Shown in pieces: positions 54,135 through 64,000 of a stretch of 64,000 nt of DNA. The notes below the pieces were generated by a model. It was not told the origin of the DNA, searched no databases, and saw only the letters and a list, made by a program, of their open reading frames with translations. Location of the stretch: assembly GCF_031583575.1 (NCBI RefSeq), contig NZ_CP134146.1, positions 1,674,001 through 1,738,000 of the forward strand, in the 5' to 3' direction. Position numbers and translations under genes: made by a program. Every line of letters starts with the position of its first letter. The stretch's first letter is position 1. Source of the stretch: Thalassotalea nanhaiensis (GTDB lineage: Bacteria > Pseudomonadota > Gammaproteobacteria > Enterobacterales > Alteromonadaceae).

Positions 54135-56405
54135 TTAAATTTTACATGCGCCGCCGGCACAATCATCGTCACCATCAACCATGCTGTCATCAGCACCATC
54201 ACGGGTGTTATGGTAATACATGGTTTTAACGCCAAGCTTATAACCAAGTAAAATGTCTTTTAAAATTTGTTTAATTGGCACTTTACCGTTTTCAAACTTG
54301 TTAGGATCATAATTAGTGTTTGCTGAAATGGTTTGGTCAACAAACTTTTGCATAATCCCTACTAATTCTAAATAACCAGTGTTATCAGGAATGTTCCAAA
54401 GTAACTCATAGTTGTGTTTAAGTTTTTCATACTCAGGCACAACCTGCTTCAATATGCCATCTTTACTTGCTTTAACACTGATTAAACCTCGTGGTGGTTC
54501 AATGCCGTTGGTCGCATTTGAAATTTGTGAAGACGTCTCAGACGGCATTAACGCAGATACTGTTGAGTTTCGTACACCGTGCTCCTTAATGCTGGCGCGT
54601 AATCCTTCCCAGTCCAGGTGTAAGCTTTCTGAACAAATCTTATCAATGTCTTTTTTGTAGGTATCAATTGGTAAAATACCTTGCGATAAACGTGTTTCAT
54701 TAAACTTAGGACAGGCACCTTGCTCTTTTGCTAAGTTGTTAGACGCTTTCAACAAATAGAACTGAATAGCTTCAAACGTTCTGTGAGTAAGGTTATTGGC
54801 ACTGCCGTTTGAATAAAATACACCGTTTTTAGCTAAATAATATGCATAGTTAATTACGCCTATACCTAGTGTACGACGGCCCATAGTTGCGCTTAACGCA
54901 GCAGCGACAGGGTAGTCTTGGTAATCTAATAAATTATCAAGGGCACGAACAGCTAAATCGGCTAAGCCTTCCAATTCGTCCAAGCTGTCAATTTTACCAA
55001 GGTTAAATGCAGATAATGTACAAAGGGCTATTTCGCCGTTTTCGTCATTAATGTCATTCATTGGTTTAGTCGGTAAGGCAATCTCTAAACAAAGATTAGA
55101 TTGACGAACCGGCGCTACGCTTGGATCAAATGGGCTGTGCGTATTACAGTGATCAACGTTTTGTAAATAAATACGGCCGGTACTTGCACGCTCTTGAGCG
55201 AACAAAGTGAATAACTCTATTGCTTTAATACGTTTTTTACGAATCGAATCATCGTTTTCGTATTGAACATATAAGGCTTCAAATTTATCTTGATCTTCAA
55301 AGAAAGCATCATACAACCCCGGAACATCTGAAGGGCTGAATAACGTAATGTAATCGCCTTTAATTAAACGCTGATACATGGTTTTGTTAAATTGAATGCC
55401 GTAATCTAAATGACGAACACGGTTTTCTTCAACACCACGGTTATTTTTAAGCACTAATAAGCTTTCTACTTCTAAATGCCATAGTGGGTAGAATAACGTT
55501 GCAGCACCACCACGCACACCACCTTGAGAACAACTTTTTACGGCGGTCTGGAAATGCTTATAAAATGGGATACAACCGGTATGGAATGCTTCGCCGTTAC
55601 GAATAGAGCTACCTAATGCACGGATACGTCCGGCATTAATACCAATACCTGCACGCTGTGATACATACTTCACAATTGCACTGGTTGTTGCATTAATTGA
55701 ATCCAAGCTATCGCCGGCTTCTATTAATACACATGATGAAAACTGACGAGTAGGGGTACGAACACCAGCCATAATTGGTGTAGGCAATGAAATTTTAAAG
55801 CTTGAAATCGCGTCGTAAAAGCCTTTGATATACTCTAAACGAGTCTCACTTGGGTATTTTGCAAATAAACAGGCCGACACTAGCATGTATAAAAACTGCG
55901 CACTTTCGTAAATCTCACCAGTTACACGGTTTTGTACCAGGTATTTACCTTCTAATTGCTTAACAGCAGCGTAACTGAAATTCTTATCGCGATCATGATC
56001 GATATAGCTGTCTAAAGTGGCAAATTCTTCAGCAGTGTAGTCTTCAGTTAAATGCTTGTCATATTTACCAGCATTAACCATTTTAGTTACGTGCTCAAAT
56101 AACGCCGGCGGTTCATATTTACCGTACGCCTTTTTACGTAAATGGAATATCGCTAAACGCGCCGCTAAATATTGATAATCCGGTGTTTCTTCCGAGATTA
56201 AGTCAGCAGCTGCTTTAATGATGGTTTCATGAATGTCTTCAGTTTTGATACCGTCATAAAACTGAATGTGTGATTTGATTTCTACCTGAGAAACTGAAAC
56301 GGAATCTAATCCTTCTGCTGCCCAGTCTATTACTTGATGGATTTTATCGAGATCGATAGGTTCTTTTTCACCATTGCGCTTGGTGACAAAAAGGTTGTTA
56401 TTCAT
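54135..56405 (-). CDS. nrdA: Ribonucleotide reductase class Ia alpha subunit
   Basis: A 756-residue catalytic subunit. An N-terminal ATP-cone (about 1-95) gives allosteric control. Redox Cys are in QFSSCVLIE (about 225) and EIALCTLSAFNLG (about 463). The radical Cys lies in RQSNLCLEIALPT (about 440). The terminal CAGGACKI dithiol is reduced by thioredoxin or glutaredoxin. Length matches E. coli (761). NrdR-box candidates lie upstream. Confidence 0.98.
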   Translation of the reverse strand: MNNNLFVTKRNGEKEPIDLDKIHQVIDWAAEGLDSVSVSQVEIKSHIQFYDGIKTEDIHETIIKAAADLISEETPDYQYLAARLAIFHLRKKAYGKYEPPALFEHVTKMVNAGKYDKHLTEDYTAEEFATLDSYIDHDRDKNFSYAAVKQLEGKYLVQNRVTGEIYESAQFLYMLVSACLFAKYPSETRLEYIKGFYDAISSFKISLPTPIMAGVRTPTRQFSSCVLIEAGDSLDSINATTSAIVKYVSQRAGIGINAGRIRALGSSIRNGEAFHTGCIPFYKHFQTAVKSCSQGGVRGGAATLFYPLWHLEVESLLVLKNNRGVEENRVRHLDYGIQFNKTMYQRLIKGDYITLFSPSDVPGLYDAFFEDQDKFEALYVQYENDDSIRKKRIKAIELFTLFAQERASTGRIYLQNVDHCNTHSPFDPSVAPVRQSNLCLEIALPTKPMNDINDENGEIALCTLSAFNLGKIDSLDELEGLADLAVRALDNLLDYQDYPVAAALSATMGRRTLGIGVINYAYYLAKNGVFYSNGSANNLTHRTFEAIQFYLLKASNNLAKEQGACPKFNETRLSQGILPIDTYKKDIDKICSESLHLDWEGLRASIKEHGVRNSTVSALMPSETSSQISNATNGIEPPRGLISVKASKDGILKQVVPEYEKLKHNYELLWNIPDNTGYLELVGIMQKFVDQTISANTNYDPNKFENGKVPIKQILKDILLGYKLGVKTMYYHNTRDGADDSMVDGDDDCAGGACKI

Positions 56406-56857
56406 GAATGACCTGTCTTTATAGTATTTATTAGTTTATAGATTTAATTATTTTTATTGTAATTTTACTAAGGCAAAGCGCAGTAATACTATATCTGCTA
56501 TCCCTGCTTTATTTTTCACCCAACTGCAATATGTGAACTAGTTAAAAAATACACAACATCTTGGGTTTTTCTTTGTGCTTAGTCACAAGGTAATGTGGTT
56601 TCGCTTTGAATGCAACCCCTAGATATAGTGTTTTTAAGGAGTGTTTTTAACTTGCTTAATTTAGGTTAGTGGTAACTAACTTACTAAGGTGTATACCTGT
56701 GCCAGTTATCGAAAAAGCAAGATTTTTTTTTCGCTAAAAACTTTTTTTAAATCTTTTTTGCAATAAAAACGAAGGCTTTATACGATAAAGCGATAAGGGC
56801 TGTAAACCCCTTAATAAACAGTATGTTACGAATGTGATTAAAGTTTATACGACTTGT
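56406..56857. other. nrdA upstream region and spacer to the phosphatase gene
   Basis: The 450 bases hold the NrdR-box candidates at 56585-56631. An A/T-rich block (about 56720-56765) and the 3' flank of the phosphatase gene follow. No further gene was seen. Confidence 0.5.
56585..56631 (-). promoter_or_regulatory. Candidate NrdR box pair upstream of nrdA
   Basis: CCCCTAGATATAGTGT (56616-56631; ACACTATATCTAGGGG on the coding strand) fits the NrdR box well. ACAAGGTAATGTGGTT (56585-56600), a weaker match, begins exactly 31 bases away, the three-turn spacing usual for NrdR pairs. NrdR represses ribonucleotide reductase genes. Confidence 0.6.
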
Positions 56858-57517
56858 TTATTTACTAATCCCTACTAAATCTAAGGGTTTGGAAATAATA
56901 TGATCTGCTTGCCATTTAATGCAGTCATCAAGCGGTTTTATATAGCCCCACTTTACTGCAACAGTTGTCATTAACGCCGCATTGCCAGCCTCAATGTCAC
57001 GTTTGGCATCACCTAAATACCAAATATGCTCAGCTGCAACACCAATTTCTCTGCTGGCTAACAGCATTGGTGCCGGATGAGGTTTTCGCTCTTTTATTGT
57101 GTCGCCACTGATATTTGATTGCGAATTAGTAAACTCATTAAATTTCAATAGTAGAGGGTCGGTTAAGAACGCGGGCTTATTGGTGACTATGCCCCAGGGA
57201 ATATCAGCGTGTTCAATTAAGTTTAAAAGCTGCTTAATACCGGGGAATAGTGTCGTGTGAACGGCGATGTTTTCTAAATAATAATCGAGAAATTCTTGTC
57301 GTAGCACTTCTTTGTCAAACTTAGATAATTGCTCTTTAAAGCCTAAATCGAGTAAAGGATATACACCGTCTGAGGCAACTAGCCGGTATTCATTGCTGGA
57401 AACTGCAGGAAAACCATAGGTATGAAGCAAATGGTTTAATGCTGCGCCTAAATCATCAGCGGTATCTAATAGTGTGCCATCTAAATCAAACAGCACACCT
57501 TTAGCAGTGTTTAACAT
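56858..57517 (-). CDS. HAD phosphatase, phosphoglycolate or MurNAc-6-P type
   Basis: A 219-residue HAD enzyme: VLFDLDGTLLDTADD (residues 9-23) with the nucleophile Asp, VTNKPAF (about 112) and YLGDAKRDIEAG (about 169). It could be phosphoglycolate phosphatase (Gph). In Pseudomonas the ubiG-adjacent homologue MupP dephosphorylates MurNAc 6-phosphate. Position next to ubiG favours the second reading, but sequence alone does not decide. The start overlaps the ubiG stop by one base. Confidence 0.88.
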   Translation of the reverse strand: MLNTAKGVLFDLDGTLLDTADDLGAALNHLLHTYGFPAVSSNEYRLVASDGVYPLLDLGFKEQLSKFDKEVLRQEFLDYYLENIAVHTTLFPGIKQLLNLIEHADIPWGIVTNKPAFLTDPLLLKFNEFTNSQSNISGDTIKERKPHPAPMLLASREIGVAAEHIWYLGDAKRDIEAGNAALMTTVAVKWGYIKPLDDCIKWQADHIISKPLDLVGISK

Positions 57518-58233
57518 TAACCTTTCTCTGGCATTTTAAAAGCTAGAATGTAGTTAACGTCTAATCCATCGGCTAATTTATGATTTTCTGTGATTGGGTT
57601 GTAATGAATGCCGCTGGCGTCAAAGCATTTTAATCCGGCATTTTCGGCCCAGGTGATTAACTGCGAAGGCCTGATAAACTTATCCCAGTCATGGGTGCCG
57701 TCAGGAACCAGTTTCAACAGTTTCTCTGCGGCTAAAATTGCAAATAAATACGATTTAGTGGTTTTATTTAACGTTGAGAAAAATACATAACCACCAGGTT
57801 TTACCATTTTTGCACACGCTCGAATGATGGACTCTGGGTCAGGCACATGCTCTAACATTTCCATACAGGTAACAACATCAAAGCCTTGTTGATTCTCATC
57901 CGCTTTTTGTTCAGCTGTGATTTTTTCGTAAGTTACCGGTACACCTGCTTCAAGGGCATGTAATTTAGCCACATTTAAAGGCTCTGTTCCCATGTCTATA
58001 CCAGTAACATTTGCCCCTAAACGAGCCAGACTTTCTGCTAATATACCGCCACCGCAACCTACATCGATAATGTGCTTTTCAAAAACATCACCGACATGTG
58101 AGGTGATAAAATTGCGACGTAACGGGTTTATTTGATGCAACGGTTTAAAATCGCCATGTAAGTCCCACCATTGGCTGGCGACTTTTTCAAATTTGGCTAT
58201 TTCTTCCGGGTTTACGTTTAATTGTTCAGACAT
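57517..58233 (-). CDS. ubiG: Ubiquinone O-methyltransferase UbiG
   Basis: A 238-residue SAM-dependent methyltransferase that performs both O-methylations of ubiquinone synthesis. The SAM site is [22 protein letters not shown] (in parts; GCGGG at about residue 58). [13 protein letters not shown] (about 124) and [12 protein letters not shown] (about 152) are family motifs. [18 protein letters not shown] near the start is typical for UbiG. The gene is followed by the HAD phosphatase with a one-base overlap. Confidence 0.97.
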   Translation of the reverse strand: MSEQLNVNPEEIAKFEKVASQWWDLHGDFKPLHQINPLRRNFITSHVGDVFEKHIIDVGCGGGILAESLARLGANVTGIDMGTEPLNVAKLHALEAGVPVTYEKITAEQKADENQQGFDVVTCMEMLEHVPDPESIIRACAKMVKPGGYVFFSTLNKTTKSYLFAILAAEKLLKLVPDGTHDWDKFIRPSQLITWAENAGLKCFDASGIHYNPITENHKLADGLDVNYILAFKMPEKG

Positions 58234-58355
58234 GATATTTATTGTTTACTGTTAAGCTCTGTATCAATTCTATCTTAAAGCGAATGATAAAGACAAAGCC
58301 AATTACAGATAATTGACTATATGAAAGGACAAAGAGGGGAAGTTGATATATAAAC

Positions 58356-58559
58356 TTAATCGATGCGATCGCCAATTTTATTTAATACAGTAACTTCGCC
58401 ATCACATACGGCAATAATCGACTTACCTTTTTTAAATTCCTCTGAAATAATAACTCTGCCTTGATCTTTTTGGGGAAAAGACGCGACCTCATGATTTAAT
58501 TCTAAAGAGGTAATGTCGTAATAAAGGATGGTAACGAGACGTTGTTTTAGTTTTGCCAT
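58356..58559 (-). CDS. Small conserved hypothetical protein
   Basis: A 67-residue protein with predicted beta strands (VTILYYDITSL, GRVIISEEFKKGKSIIAVCDGEVTVLN) and no membrane span. I recall a family of such short proteins (possibly TIGR02922) restricted to Colwellia, Shewanella and relatives; that name is from memory. The function is unknown. It lies between ubiG and gyrA. Confidence 0.65.
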   Translation of the reverse strand: MAKLKQRLVTILYYDITSLELNHEVASFPQKDQGRVIISEEFKKGKSIIAVCDGEVTVLNKIGDRID

Positions 58560-58946
58560 TATTTTTCTTATTTAATTACTGCTTTTATCATAACCTTATT
58601 GTTATGATTTTGTGAACGAACTATTTATAACGAACTAAATTCATTATGTAAACAAACTTAATAATTTAAGTTAAAAAGGGGTGACAAAAACGGTGGTTTA
58701 AGGTTTAATCTTAACTACTGTTTATTTAGGTGTTTAATAGTTACATTTTTTGTGTAATTTATTTAATTCAACATCTAGTAATTTCTAGGTTAAAGACGCA
58801 CAATATTGTTTGATCAATTAGATTAACCATCTGTCGTCTTTATTCTAAATAAAGAAGTGCAGGGTATCTTATCTTTATGGTAATATTCTGCCTCGATAAT
58901 AATAATTTTGAGCATTTTTGCTGACATTTAGGGAAAGCATCGTTTT
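58560..58946. other. gyrA upstream region
   Basis: About 390 AT-rich bases between divergent genes. TAATATT near 58891 could be a -10 element for gyrA. No gene, RNA or strong repeat was seen. Confidence 0.4.
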
Positions 58947-61667
58947 ATGACCGATCTGGCTAAAGAAATCGTTCCTGTCAATATAGAAGATGAATTAAAA
59001 ACCTCTTACCTTGATTACGCCATGAGTGTAATTGTTGGGCGTGCATTGCCTGACGTAAGAGATGGTTTAAAACCAGTTCATCGTCGTGTTCTTTATGCAA
59101 TGAGTGCATTAGGAAATGACTGGAATAAGGGCTACAAAAAATCTGCCCGTGTTGTTGGTGACGTAATCGGTAAGTATCACCCGCATGGTGACACTGCTGT
59201 ATATGACACTATCGTTCGTATGGCTCAGCCATTCTCCTTACGCTATATGCTTGTTGACGGCCAAGGTAACTTTGGTTCTGTTGATGGCGATTCTGCTGCG
59301 GCAATGCGTTATACCGAAATTCGCATGCAAAAAATTTCGCATGCAATTTTAGCTGACTTAGATAAAGAAACTGTTGATTTTGTTCCTAACTATGATGGTC
59401 AGGAATTCATGCCGGCAGTTATGCCTACCCGCGTACCAAACCTTTTAGTTAATGGTTCTTCTGGTATCGCCGTTGGTATGGCAACAAACATTCCTCCGCA
59501 TAACTTGACTGAAGTCATTAACGGTTGTATCGCGTTAATCGAAAACAAAGACATTACTGTTGACGAGTTATTTGAATTTATCCCAGCACCTGATTTTCCA
59601 ACTGCGGGTATTATTAGTGGCGTTGCAGGTATTCAAGAAGCGTATCGTACTGGTCGTGGTAAATTAAATATTCGCGCTCGTGCCACCATTGAAGTTCATG
59701 AAACAACCGGCAAAGAAACTATTGTTGTTCATGAGTTACCTTACCAGGTAAACAAAGCTCGTCTAATTGAAAAAATGGCCGAGTTGGTTAAAGAAAAACG
59801 CCTTGAAGGTATTTCAGCCCTACGTGATGAGTCTGATAAAGACGGTATGCGTATGGTTATTGAGGTTAAACGTGGCGAAGTAGGTGAAGTTATATTAAAT
59901 AACTTATATAAGCTTACTCAAATGCAAGTTTCTTTTGGTATGAACATGGTTGCTATTGATAATGGCCAGCCTAGGTTATTCAACCTAAAAGAAATGCTTG
60001 AAGCATTCGTTTTACACCGTCGTGAAGTGGTTACTCGTCGTACTATCTTCGAATTACGTAAAGCGCGTGAACGTGCACATTTACTTGAAGGGTTAGCCGT
60101 TGCATTAAGTAACATCGATCCTATCATAGAGCTGATCAAAAACTCACCAACACCTGCAGAAGCAAAAGAAGGCTTATTAAGCCAAGGTTGGACCCTAGGT
60201 ACTGTAGCTGAAATGCTAGAGCGAGCAGGCGATGATGCAGCTCGCCCAGAGTGGGTTGAGCCTGAGTTTGGTATTGTTGACGGTAAATACTACTTAACAA
60301 TGCAACAAGCTCAAGCAATCTTAGATCTACGTTTGCATAAGCTTACCGGCTTAGAACACGAAAAGATTCTAACTGAGTACAAAGAGTTATTAGAAATTAT
60401 TGCTGAATTATTGCATATTCTAGGCAGCCCTGAGCGTTTAATGGAAGTTATTCGTGAAGAGCTTGAAGTAATACGTGATGAATTTGGTGACGAACGTCGT
60501 ACTGAAATCTCTCTTGCGTCACATGATTTATCTTTAGAAGATTTAATCAGTGAAGAAGATGTAGTTGTAACCCTTTCTCATGAAGGTTACGTGAAGTACC
60601 AACCGTTATCAGAATATGAAGCACAACGTCGTGGTGGTAAAGGTAAAGCCGCAACTAAGATGAAAGAAGAAGATTTCATCGAACGTTTATTGGTTGCCAA
60701 TACTCATGATACTATTTTATGTTTCAGTGACCGTGGTAAGTTGTACTGGCTGAAGGTGTTCCAGTTACCTCTTGCAACTCGAACTGCACGTGGTCGTCCA
60801 ATTGTAAATATTTTACCGCTTGAAAGTGATGAACGTATCACAGCTATTTTACCGGTAAGAGAATACGAAGATGACAAGTTCATTGTTATGGCAACAGCTG
60901 ACGGTACGATTAAGAAAACGCCATTGACGGCATATTCTCGTCCTCGTGCTAATGGTATTATTGCCTTAAACCTTCGTGATGATGACACCCTAATTGGTGT
61001 TGATATTACCAATGGTACTGACGACATCATGTTGTTCTCTGATGCAGGTAAAGTTGTTCGTTTCAATGAGAAAAAGCGTGACAGTGAAACAGGTGAAATA
61101 AAAACTGATCCTGAAACTGGTGAAGAAATATGGGCGTTAAAACCTATTGGACGTACGGGTACCGGTGTTAGAGGTATTAAGTTGGAAGGTGAGCAAAAAG
61201 TTGTTTCACTTATTGTTCCTAAAACCGATGGCGCTATCTTAACCGTAACAGAAAACGGTTATGGTAAGCGTACAGAATTAGAAGAATACCCTGCGAAGAG
61301 TCGTGCGACTAAAGGTGTTGTTTCAATTAAAGTGAGCGAACGTAACGGTAACGTTGTTGGCGCTGTACAGGTTGAAGATGCCGATGAAATTATGATCATC
61401 ACCGATAACGGTACGTTAGTACGTACTCGTGTGAATGAAGTAAGTATCATTGGTCGAAATACCCAAGGTGTACGTTTAATTCGCACAGCAGATGACGAGA
61501 ACGTTGTAGGCCTGCAGCGTATCGACGAAATCGAAGAGGAAGAAGAGTTACCAACAGAAGAAGGCAGTGATGCACCTACGTCTGAAGGTAGTGAAGAAAC
61601 CAGTAGTGAAGAGTCAACGGCGGCTAGCGAAGATGCTGCCGATGAAGAGTCTGATACTGAAGAGTAA
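58947..61667 (+). CDS. gyrA: DNA gyrase subunit A
   Basis: A 906-residue subunit that cuts and rejoins DNA for negative supercoiling. [17 protein letters not shown] (about residues 36-52), the quinolone region [13 protein letters not shown] (about 78; Thr at the Ser83 position) and the catalytic Tyr in [10 protein letters not shown] (about 122) are clear. The GyrA box QRRGGKG lies near 560 and a six-bladed C-terminal domain follows. About 20 extra residues with [16 protein letters not shown] sit in the C-terminal domain (about 708-735) compared with E. coli. The tail is acidic. Confidence 0.98.
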   Translation: MTDLAKEIVPVNIEDELKTSYLDYAMSVIVGRALPDVRDGLKPVHRRVLYAMSALGNDWNKGYKKSARVVGDVIGKYHPHGDTAVYDTIVRMAQPFSLRYMLVDGQGNFGSVDGDSAAAMRYTEIRMQKISHAILADLDKETVDFVPNYDGQEFMPAVMPTRVPNLLVNGSSGIAVGMATNIPPHNLTEVINGCIALIENKDITVDELFEFIPAPDFPTAGIISGVAGIQEAYRTGRGKLNIRARATIEVHETTGKETIVVHELPYQVNKARLIEKMAELVKEKRLEGISALRDESDKDGMRMVIEVKRGEVGEVILNNLYKLTQMQVSFGMNMVAIDNGQPRLFNLKEMLEAFVLHRREVVTRRTIFELRKARERAHLLEGLAVALSNIDPIIELIKNSPTPAEAKEGLLSQGWTLGTVAEMLERAGDDAARPEWVEPEFGIVDGKYYLTMQQAQAILDLRLHKLTGLEHEKILTEYKELLEIIAELLHILGSPERLMEVIREELEVIRDEFGDERRTEISLASHDLSLEDLISEEDVVVTLSHEGYVKYQPLSEYEAQRRGGKGKAATKMKEEDFIERLLVANTHDTILCFSDRGKLYWLKVFQLPLATRTARGRPIVNILPLESDERITAILPVREYEDDKFIVMATADGTIKKTPLTAYSRPRANGIIALNLRDDDTLIGVDITNGTDDIMLFSDAGKVVRFNEKKRDSETGEIKTDPETGEEIWALKPIGRTGTGVRGIKLEGEQKVVSLIVPKTDGAILTVTENGYGKRTELEEYPAKSRATKGVVSIKVSERNGNVVGAVQVEDADEIMIITDNGTLVRTRVNEVSIIGRNTQGVRLIRTADDENVVGLQRIDEIEEEEELPTEEGSDAPTSEGSEETSSEESTAASEDAADEESDTEE

Positions 61668-61684
61668 CTTCAACTTCTAATCTA

Positions 61685-61720
61685 AAAAATGGGCGGTCTT
61701 TACCGCTCATTTTTATTTTA
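61685..61720 (+). terminator. Terminator after gyrA
   Basis: GGGCGGT and ACCGCTC pair (one G-T) around CTTT, followed by ATTTTTATTTT. Confidence 0.85.
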
Positions 61721-61726
61721 AAAGAG

Positions 61727-61940
61727 AGAAAAGCGAGACTCGAGAATTAAACAGAAACGAGACACGAAAGTCTAAAGCGAAACAAGAAACGAAAAACAGG
61801 AATAGCCGATTTATATGACTCAATTCGGTATTTCGAAATAAGTTATTTTCCAAATAAACTGTATATATGCCTGTGCTGTTTGCTCTTCGTTCCTAGACTC
61901 TCGAATCTTTGTACTAGTTTTTAACCTCTCGTTTCTAAAA
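61727..61940. repeat. Degenerate GA-rich inverted repeat
   Basis: The left part (61727-61802) carries GAGACTCGAG, GAAACGAGACACGAAAGTCTA and AAGAAACGAAAAACAGG. The right part (61875-61940) contains TTCGTTCCTAGACTCTCGAATC and CCTCTCGTTTCT, which are partly complementary. It reads as an eroded repeat element between gyrA and serC. Confidence 0.5.
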
Positions 61941-61966
61941 ACTTAACGTAGTGAAGTGGAAAAAAC

Positions 61967-63052
61967 ATGACTGAAATCTATAACTTTTGCGCCGGCCCTG
62001 CAATGTTACCAAAACCGGTAATGCAACGTGCCCAATCTGAATTTCTAAACTGGAACAACACTGGTTGTTCGGTCATGGAGTTAAGTCATCGCGGTAGTGA
62101 GTTTATGCAACTTGCAAGCGACGCGGAAGCTGATTTACGCGAACTGTTAAATATACCTGACAATTATAAAGTACTGTTTTGTCATGGTGGCGGACGTGGA
62201 CAGTTTGCAGCTGTGCCGCTTAACTTGTTAGGTGCAGGTAAAACCGCTGATTATGTGGTTACAGGATCTTGGTCAAAAAGTGCGGTAAGCGAAGCTGAAA
62301 AGTTTGGCGATATACGTGTGATTGACGCCGTAGCTGAAAGTAATGGCAGTAAAACAGTTTTACCTAGTGAACACTGGCGCATTAATAAAGATGCCGCATT
62401 CGTTCATTACTGCCCAAATGAAACTGTAGATGGCATTGAGATTTTCGAAATTCCAGAAACAGGCAATGTACCGTTAGTTGCAGATATGTCTTCAACGATA
62501 CTATCTCGCCCTATTGACGTTTCAAAATTCGGATTGATTTATGCCGGTGCTCAAAAAAATATTGGACCATCAGGGCTTACTATAGTGATTGTTCGTGATG
62601 ATCTGATTGGTCATCAGCAAAAAGCAACGCCAGTTATTCTGGATTACAAGGTAACCAGTGATAATGATTCAATGTTTAATACACCGCCAACTTATGCTTG
62701 GTATTTAGCAAGTTTAGTTTTTCAGTGGTTAAAAGATCTAGGTGGTTTAGAGGTAATGGCTAAATTAAACCAAGATAAAGCGCAATGCCTTTATAATTAC
62801 ATTGATAATAGTGATTTTTATTACAACAAAATCGCGTTTAATAATCGTAGCAGCATGAATATTCCATTTTTTCTAAACGATGACAGCCTAAATGCTGAGT
62901 TCTTGGACGAAGCTAAAGCGAATGGCTTATTAGCGTTAAAAGGCCATAGAATTGTTGGGGGTATGCGTGCCAGCATATATAACGCCATGCCGTTAGAAGG
63001 TGTACAAGCATTAGTAAGCTTTATGCAACAATTTGAAAAGAGGAATAAATAG
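61967..63052 (+). CDS. serC: Phosphoserine aminotransferase
   Basis: A 361-residue PLP enzyme that makes 3-phosphoserine for serine synthesis and also acts in pyridoxal phosphate synthesis. It opens with [15 protein letters not shown], has [10 protein letters not shown] (about residue 38), the PLP Lys in [14 protein letters not shown] (about 198) and ends [20 protein letters not shown] (in parts). Length matches E. coli (362). Its stop abuts the aroA start, as in the conserved serC-aroA operon. Confidence 0.97.
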   Translation: MTEIYNFCAGPAMLPKPVMQRAQSEFLNWNNTGCSVMELSHRGSEFMQLASDAEADLRELLNIPDNYKVLFCHGGGRGQFAAVPLNLLGAGKTADYVVTGSWSKSAVSEAEKFGDIRVIDAVAESNGSKTVLPSEHWRINKDAAFVHYCPNETVDGIEIFEIPETGNVPLVADMSSTILSRPIDVSKFGLIYAGAQKNIGPSGLTIVIVRDDLIGHQQKATPVILDYKVTSDNDSMFNTPPTYAWYLASLVFQWLKDLGGLEVMAKLNQDKAQCLYNYIDNSDFYYNKIAFNNRSSMNIPFFLNDDSLNAEFLDEAKANGLLALKGHRIVGGMRASIYNAMPLEGVQALVSFMQQFEKRNK

Positions 63053-64000
63053 GTGGAACAGTTAACATTAAACCCAATTGCTAAAATAAACGGCGAAGTT
63101 TTTTTACCTGGCTCTAAAAGTTTATCTAATCGCGCATTGTTAATTGCAGCGTTAGCAAACGGTGTGACAAAAATCACCAATTTATTGGTTAGTGACGACA
63201 TTAACCATATGCTTAATGCGTTAAAAAGCCTAAGTATTGAATACACTTTAAGTGATTGTGGAACAGAATGTACGGTTGTTGGTAACAATGGTTTTTTCAA
63301 CACAGAACAGCCTTTAGAGCTTTTTCTTGGCAACGCGGGTACAGCAATGCGTCCATTATGTGCAGCACTTGCGGCTAGTGACGGTGAATATGTGTTAACT
63401 GGTGAGCCTAGAATGAAAGAACGCCCAATTGGTCATTTAGGTGATGCCTTAGTCCAGCTTGGTGCAGATATAGAATATTTAGAAAATAAAGATTACCCAC
63501 CGATAAAAATTAAGGGCAAAGCTCTGACTGGAAATTCAGTAACGATTGATGGCTCAATCTCAAGTCAATTTTTAACGGCCATTTTGATGATTGCTCCTTT
63601 ATTAGAAACTGATACCAAAATACTTATTGAAGGTGACTTGGTATCTAAGCCATATATTGATATTACCTTAGATATTATGCAAAGATTTGGAGTTAGTGTT
63701 CAAAATAATGACTATAAATCTTTTACTGTTAAAGGCATGCAATCATACAAAGCATTAGATAAATACATGGTTGAAGGTGATGCATCTTCAGCATCATACT
63801 TTTTAGCAGCAGGGGCTATTAAAGGCGGCAAGGTAACTGTGCATGGTGTTGGTACATTAAGTGTTCAAGGCGATAAACATTTTGCGGATGTGCTTGAAAA
63901 GATGGGCGCAGAAGTTCATTGGAGCGATGAATCAATCACTGTTATAGGTAAGCCATTGGTAGCTGTTGATATGGATATGAATCATATTCCGGACGCTGCA
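63053..64000 (+). CDS. aroA: EPSP synthase (3' end beyond window)
   Basis: The frame opens with GTG directly after the serC stop and stays open to the last base, so about 316 of 425-430 residues are present. It begins [30 protein letters not shown]; motifs are [25 protein letters not shown] (about residues 90-102), [13 protein letters not shown] (about 118) and [10 protein letters not shown] (about 165). The enzyme joins shikimate 3-phosphate and phosphoenolpyruvate in the shikimate pathway. The serC-aroA pairing is conserved in proteobacteria. Confidence 0.96.
   Translation, partial: MEQLTLNPIAKINGEVFLPGSKSLSNRALLIAALANGVTKITNLLVSDDINHMLNALKSLSIEYTLSDCGTECTVVGNNGFFNTEQPLELFLGNAGTAMRPLCAALAASDGEYVLTGEPRMKERPIGHLGDALVQLGADIEYLENKDYPPIKIKGKALTGNSVTIDGSISSQFLTAILMIAPLLETDTKILIEGDLVSKPYIDITLDIMQRFGVSVQNNDYKSFTVKGMQSYKALDKYMVEGDASSASYFLAAGAIKGGKVTVHGVGTLSVQGDKHFADVLEKMGAEVHWSDESITVIGKPLVAVDMDMNHIPDAA

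Noticed and set aside
62821-63333. 170-codon minus frame
   Set aside because: Shadow across the serC-aroA junction, both clear on the plus strand.
1-64000. CRISPR arrays or complete insertion sequences
   Set aside because: No regularly spaced repeats and no transposase were seen on either strand.

Overview
This window is a chromosomal segment of a marine gammaproteobacterium. The low-GC codon use, the gene order rimP-nusA-infB-rbfA-truB-rpsO-pnp-nlpI, and the proteins flanking nrdAB, ubiG, gyrA and serC fit Alteromonadales, most likely Colwelliaceae (Colwellia/Thalassotalea type). That placement is inferred from gene content and order; no search was possible.

Positions 1 to about 13.86 kb are an accessory region of mostly short, unrelated genes in both orientations. 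They include an orphan phage terminase small subunit, an HhH-tailed protein and a zinc-ribbon membrane protein behind near-identical promoters, an endonuclease/exonuclease/phosphatase (EEP) family enzyme, and a tyrosine recombinase that is only a catalytic domain. A run of small secreted or membrane proteins follows, separated by hairpins that share a GAGCGA loop. Then come an NYN/OST-HTH protein, a PIN-like protein, a secreted EndA-type nuclease and a DUF4238 protein. The region ends in the 3' part of a tRNA-Leu(GAG) gene with its terminator (13.79-13.89 kb). In many gammaproteobacteria tRNA-Leu(GAG) sits just before rimP-nusA, so this looks like the chromosomal edge of material inserted at that tRNA.

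From 13.9 to 21.2 kb lies a second variable segment. It holds two tandem DUF2589 proteins, a decayed reading frame, a Sel1-repeat protein, a small membrane protein, a CheD-like deamidase candidate without chemotaxis neighbours, a thioredoxin-fold protein, a DUF3015 protein, a DUF4105 protein and an alpha/beta-hydrolase lipoprotein.

From 21.5 to 37 kb is the translation and RNA-metabolism locus rimP-nusA-infB-rbfA-truB-rpsO-pnp-nlpI. It is interrupted by a GGDEF protein between truB and rpsO and by a DUF3604/PpiC/HupE cluster between rpsO and pnp. From 37 to 52.5 kb are a possible zinc peptidase downstream of nlpI, a CsdA-CsdE fusion, an S15-family hydrolase, a thioesterase, HutD, a GNAT enzyme probably starting at ATT, a RecQ-family helicase, DbpA, an Mpo1-like protein, a DUF4266/DUF3570 pair and a cytochrome b561. 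From 52.5 kb to the end are the minus-strand nrdA-nrdB-yfaE operon with NrdR-box candidates, ubiG with a Gph/MupP-type phosphatase, gyrA, serC and the start of aroA, which runs off the window.

The least explained parts are the GAGCGA-hairpin gene array (5.6-7.6 kb), the tRNA-Leu remnant and the island it bounds, the DUF2589/Sel1/CheD-like segment, and the HELLH protein after nlpI.
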